6,965 bases of DNA from the NCBI GenBank assembly GCA_028290385.1, contig JAQGJZ010000188.1, positions 1-6,965 on the forward strand, given 5' to 3'. Below, piece after piece: positions 5,604 to 6,965 of the stretch (position 1 is the stretch's first letter; each line of letters opens with the position of its first letter). This stretch comes from Enterovirga sp. GTDB taxonomy: Bacteria > Pseudomonadota > Alphaproteobacteria > Rhizobiales > Beijerinckiaceae. The notes below the pieces were generated by a model that was not told the DNA's origin, made no database searches, and worked only from the letters and a program-made list of their open reading frames with translations. A program made the position numbers and the translations under genes.

Positions 5604-6578
5604 TCAGTTGACGGTCACGCCCGCCTTCCTGATCACCGGCACCCATTTCTCGATCTCGCTCGCGACGAGCTGGCCGAGCGCCTGCGGACTCCGTCCCGCC
5701 TCGTCCGGCAGCTCCGCCCCGAGTTCGAGCAACCGCTTGCGGGTTCCCTCGTTCGCCAGGGCCGCTCGGGCCGCGGCGTTCAGCCGTTCGACGATGGCGG
5801 GCGGCGTGCCCTTGGGAGCGAACAGCGCATTCCAACCGGTCGCCTGGAACTCGGGCAGCCCCTGCTCGGCCGAGGTCGGCACGTCCGGCACCACGGACAG
5901 CCGGTTCGGCACCGCGACCACCAGCCCGTTGACGGTGCCGGCCTGGATCTGCGGCACGACCGCGACTGTCTGGTCGCACACATAGTCGATCTGCCCGGCG
6001 ATCAGCGCGTTCAGGGCAGGCCCGGAGCCGCGGAAGGGCACGTGCTGGGGCTTCGCGCCGACCAGGGAATCCAGAAACAGACAGGTCAGGTGCGAGGTCG
6101 CGCCGACCCCGCCGGTGCCGTAGTTCAGCGTCTCGCCCTTGGCCTTCAGCAGCGCGACGAGGTCCTTGAAGTCCTTGACCGGCAGATCCTTCTTGGCGAC
6201 CACCAGCATCGGGGTAGCGGCCGCGTTCATGATCGGCTCGAAGTCGGTGCGCGGGTCATAGGTGAGCTTGGGGTAGAGCCCCACGCTCGCGGCCTGGGTG
6301 CCGAGATTGCCCATCAGGATCGTGTAGCCGTCCGGCGTCGCCTTCGCGACGCGCGTCACGCCGACGGTGCCGCCGGCGCCCGTGACGTTCTCAACCACGA
6401 TCTGCTGGCCGAGCGTGCGGGACATGTCGTCGGCCATGATCCGGCCGATGACGTCGGTCGTGCCCCCGGCCGCGAACGGGACCACCATGGTGATCTGGCG
6501 CTGGGGATAGGCGTTCTGCGCCGAACCCGGCGTCGCAACGCAGACAACGGCACAAAGCGCAGCCCAGATCGCCTTCAT
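5604..6578 (-). CDS. Bug/TctC-family periplasmic solute-binding protein
   Basis: This 324-residue protein is a Bug (tripartite tricarboxylate, TctC-like) extracytoplasmic receptor that should bind a carboxylated solute in the periplasm. A Sec signal peptide spans residues 1-20 (hydrophobic WAALCAVVCVA, likely cleavage GSA/QN). Family blocks are ITMVVPFAAGGTTDVIGRI (29-47), NYGTGGVGATSHL (152-164), VPFRGSGPALNALIAGQID (180-198), SVVPDVPTSAEQGLPEF (228-244) and LFAPKGTPPAIVERLNAA (252-269). The ATG at 6578 has a strong AGGGAGG 4 nt upstream. The frame stays open further upstream, but that part reads across tRNA-Thr and is spurious. It heads an operon with the dehydrogenase, suggesting an alpha-hydroxy dicarboxylate ligand. 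No TctA or TctB genes are nearby, so it is an orphan receptor here and may work with distant membrane subunits or in sensing. Confidence 0.92.
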   Translation of the reverse strand: MKAIWAALCAVVCVATPGSAQNAYPQRQITMVVPFAAGGTTDVIGRIMADDMSRTLGQQIVVENVTGAGGTVGVTRVAKATPDGYTILMGNLGTQAASVGLYPKLTYDPRTDFEPIMNAAATPMLVVAKKDLPVKDFKDLVALLKAKGETLNYGTGGVGATSHLTCLFLDSLVGAKPQHVPFRGSGPALNALIAGQIDYVCDQTVAVVPQIQAGTVNGLVVAVPNRLSVVPDVPTSAEQGLPEFQATGWNALFAPKGTPPAIVERLNAAARAALANEGTRKRLLELGAELPDEAGRSPQALGQLVASEIEKWVPVIRKAGVTVN

Positions 6579-6681
6579 GTTTCCTCCCTGACGCGTTGTC
6601 GCCCCGCTTGTTGACCGCAGGGCTGTTCGGGGGAGCTTAGCCCATCCGGGGCGCCGCGCCAGGGCCGGCCGCAGGGGCGCT

Positions 6682-6697
6682 CGCGAGGCGCCTCGCG
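6682..6697. other. Perfect 16-bp palindrome upstream of the Bug-family gene
   Basis: CGCGAGGC is followed directly by its reverse complement GCCTCGCG, about 105 bp upstream of the binding-protein start and 67 bp before tRNA-Thr. It could be an operator for a dimeric regulator or a hairpin-forming element. In sequence this GC-rich, chance palindromes are common, and there is no U tract to make it a terminator on either strand. Confidence 0.3.
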
Positions 6698-6763
6698 GGG
6701 ACGGACGCCCGCATCCGACGGGTGGTCTCGACGCCTGAAATCCGCTATCTGCATCGCCGAGTT

Positions 6764-6838
6764 GCCGGCGTAGCACAGCGGTAGTGCAGCGGTTTTGTAA
6801 ACCGAAGGTCGGGAGTTCGATCCTCTCCGCCGGCACCA
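6764..6838 (+). tRNA. tRNA-Thr (anticodon TGT)
   Basis: This is a 75-nt tRNA with encoded CCA. The acceptor stem GCCGGCG (6764-6770) pairs with CGCCGGC (6828-6834), the D arm is GCAC/GTGC, and the anticodon loop TTTGTAA carries TGT (6796-6798). The T stem GGGAG pairs with CTCTC, including one G-U pair. The outermost anticodon-stem pair is a G-A mismatch (6789/6805), so that stem has four firm pairs. It should decode ACA/ACG. A weak -10-like CTATCT (6745-6750) lies at a suitable distance upstream but has no good -35. It sits 30 bp before the GTG of the next gene on the same strand. Confidence 0.96.
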
Positions 6839-6868
6839 CTCCCTTCCGACGTCGCTTCAACGGATTCC

Positions 6869-6965
6869 GTGGCCAAACCCCTGAGCGTGACCATCCCGCA
6901 CAAGCTCGGGGCCGAGGCGGCCCGCGAGCGCTTGGTGCGCGGCCTGACCAGCGTCAAACGTCGCT
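6869..6965 (+). CDS. Polyhydroxyalkanoic acid system family protein (5' end only)
   Basis: Only the first 32 codons are in the window. The reading from GTG at 6869 begins AKPLSVTIPHKLGAEAARER, which matches the usual N-terminus of the PHA granule-region family (small proteins of about 90-110 residues associated with polyhydroxyalkanoate metabolism). Its biochemical role is not established. The start is GTG because no ATG lies in frame after tRNA-Thr; the Shine-Dalgarno is weak. The assignment rests on a short stretch and the gene runs off the right edge. Confidence 0.68.
   Translation, partial: MAKPLSVTIPHKLGAEAARERLVRGLTSVKRR

Noticed and set aside
5568..6614. 348-residue plus-strand frame opposite the Bug-family gene
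   Set aside because: Arg/His/Gly-rich antisense shadow with no recognisable domain.
6634..6665. Minus-strand CTGGCG...CTAAGC considered as the promoter of the Bug-family operon
   Set aside because: Matches to both hexamers are weak, and several equally poor pairs exist in this GC-rich interval.
6579..6860. Upstream extension of the Bug-protein frame containing AERIELPTFGLQNRC
   Set aside because: It reads through the antisense strand of tRNA-Thr and lacks homology to the family. The signal peptide and strong Shine-Dalgarno place the real start at 6578.
6745..6957. Minus-strand 70-residue frame containing GEDRTPDLRFTKPLHYRC
   Set aside because: This is the antisense of tRNA-Thr. The peptide is a well-known spurious product that recurs in genome annotations opposite tRNA genes.

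Overview
The window is GC-rich bacterial chromosome, most likely from an alphaproteobacterium, probably of the Hyphomicrobiales. The pointers are the strong G/C bias at third codon positions, the rlmB gene divergent from tRNA-Tyr/tRNA-Gly, an orphan tricarboxylate-type binding protein, and the start of a polyhydroxyalkanoate-granule-associated protein. The genus cannot be fixed from the sequence alone. There are no insertion sequences, phage genes or CRISPR arrays. Apart from one transporter insertion and one small secreted protein, the genes belong to known families.

Layout. Positions 27-215 (minus strand) hold tRNA-Tyr(GTA) then tRNA-Gly(TCC), both with encoded CCA, driven by a clear sigma70-type promoter at 282-310. 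Positions 388-1215 (plus) encode RlmB, a 23S rRNA 2'-O-methyltransferase. The tRNAs and rlmB are therefore divergent and form a small translation-related cluster. Positions 1190-1750 (minus) encode a small secreted protein of unknown function whose 3' end overlaps the end of rlmB by 26 bp. After a 222-bp divergent intergenic region, 1973-3688 (plus) encodes a 571-residue metabolite:H+ symporter-type MFS carrier with an unusual insertion of about 115 residues. It ends at a strong intrinsic terminator (3709-3738).

Positions 3768-6578 (minus) look like a three-gene operon, read right to left: a TctC/Bug periplasmic binding protein, a tartrate/D-malate-type beta-decarboxylating dehydrogenase, and a DUF72 protein. 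Spacing is tight: 10 bp between the first two, and a 2-nt TTG/TGA stop-start overlap between the last two. The simplest reading is capture or sensing of a hydroxy-dicarboxylate (tartrate- or malate-like) followed by NAD-dependent oxidation. No TctA/TctB membrane partners are present. The convergent MFS carrier could import a related acid, but that is speculation from proximity.

At the right edge, 6764-6838 (plus) is tRNA-Thr(TGT), and 6869-6965 is the 5' end of a PHA-system protein that runs off the window. No new biological system was found. The points most worth following are the MFS insertion, the substrate-site substitution in the dehydrogenase, and the coupling of the DUF72 gene to it.
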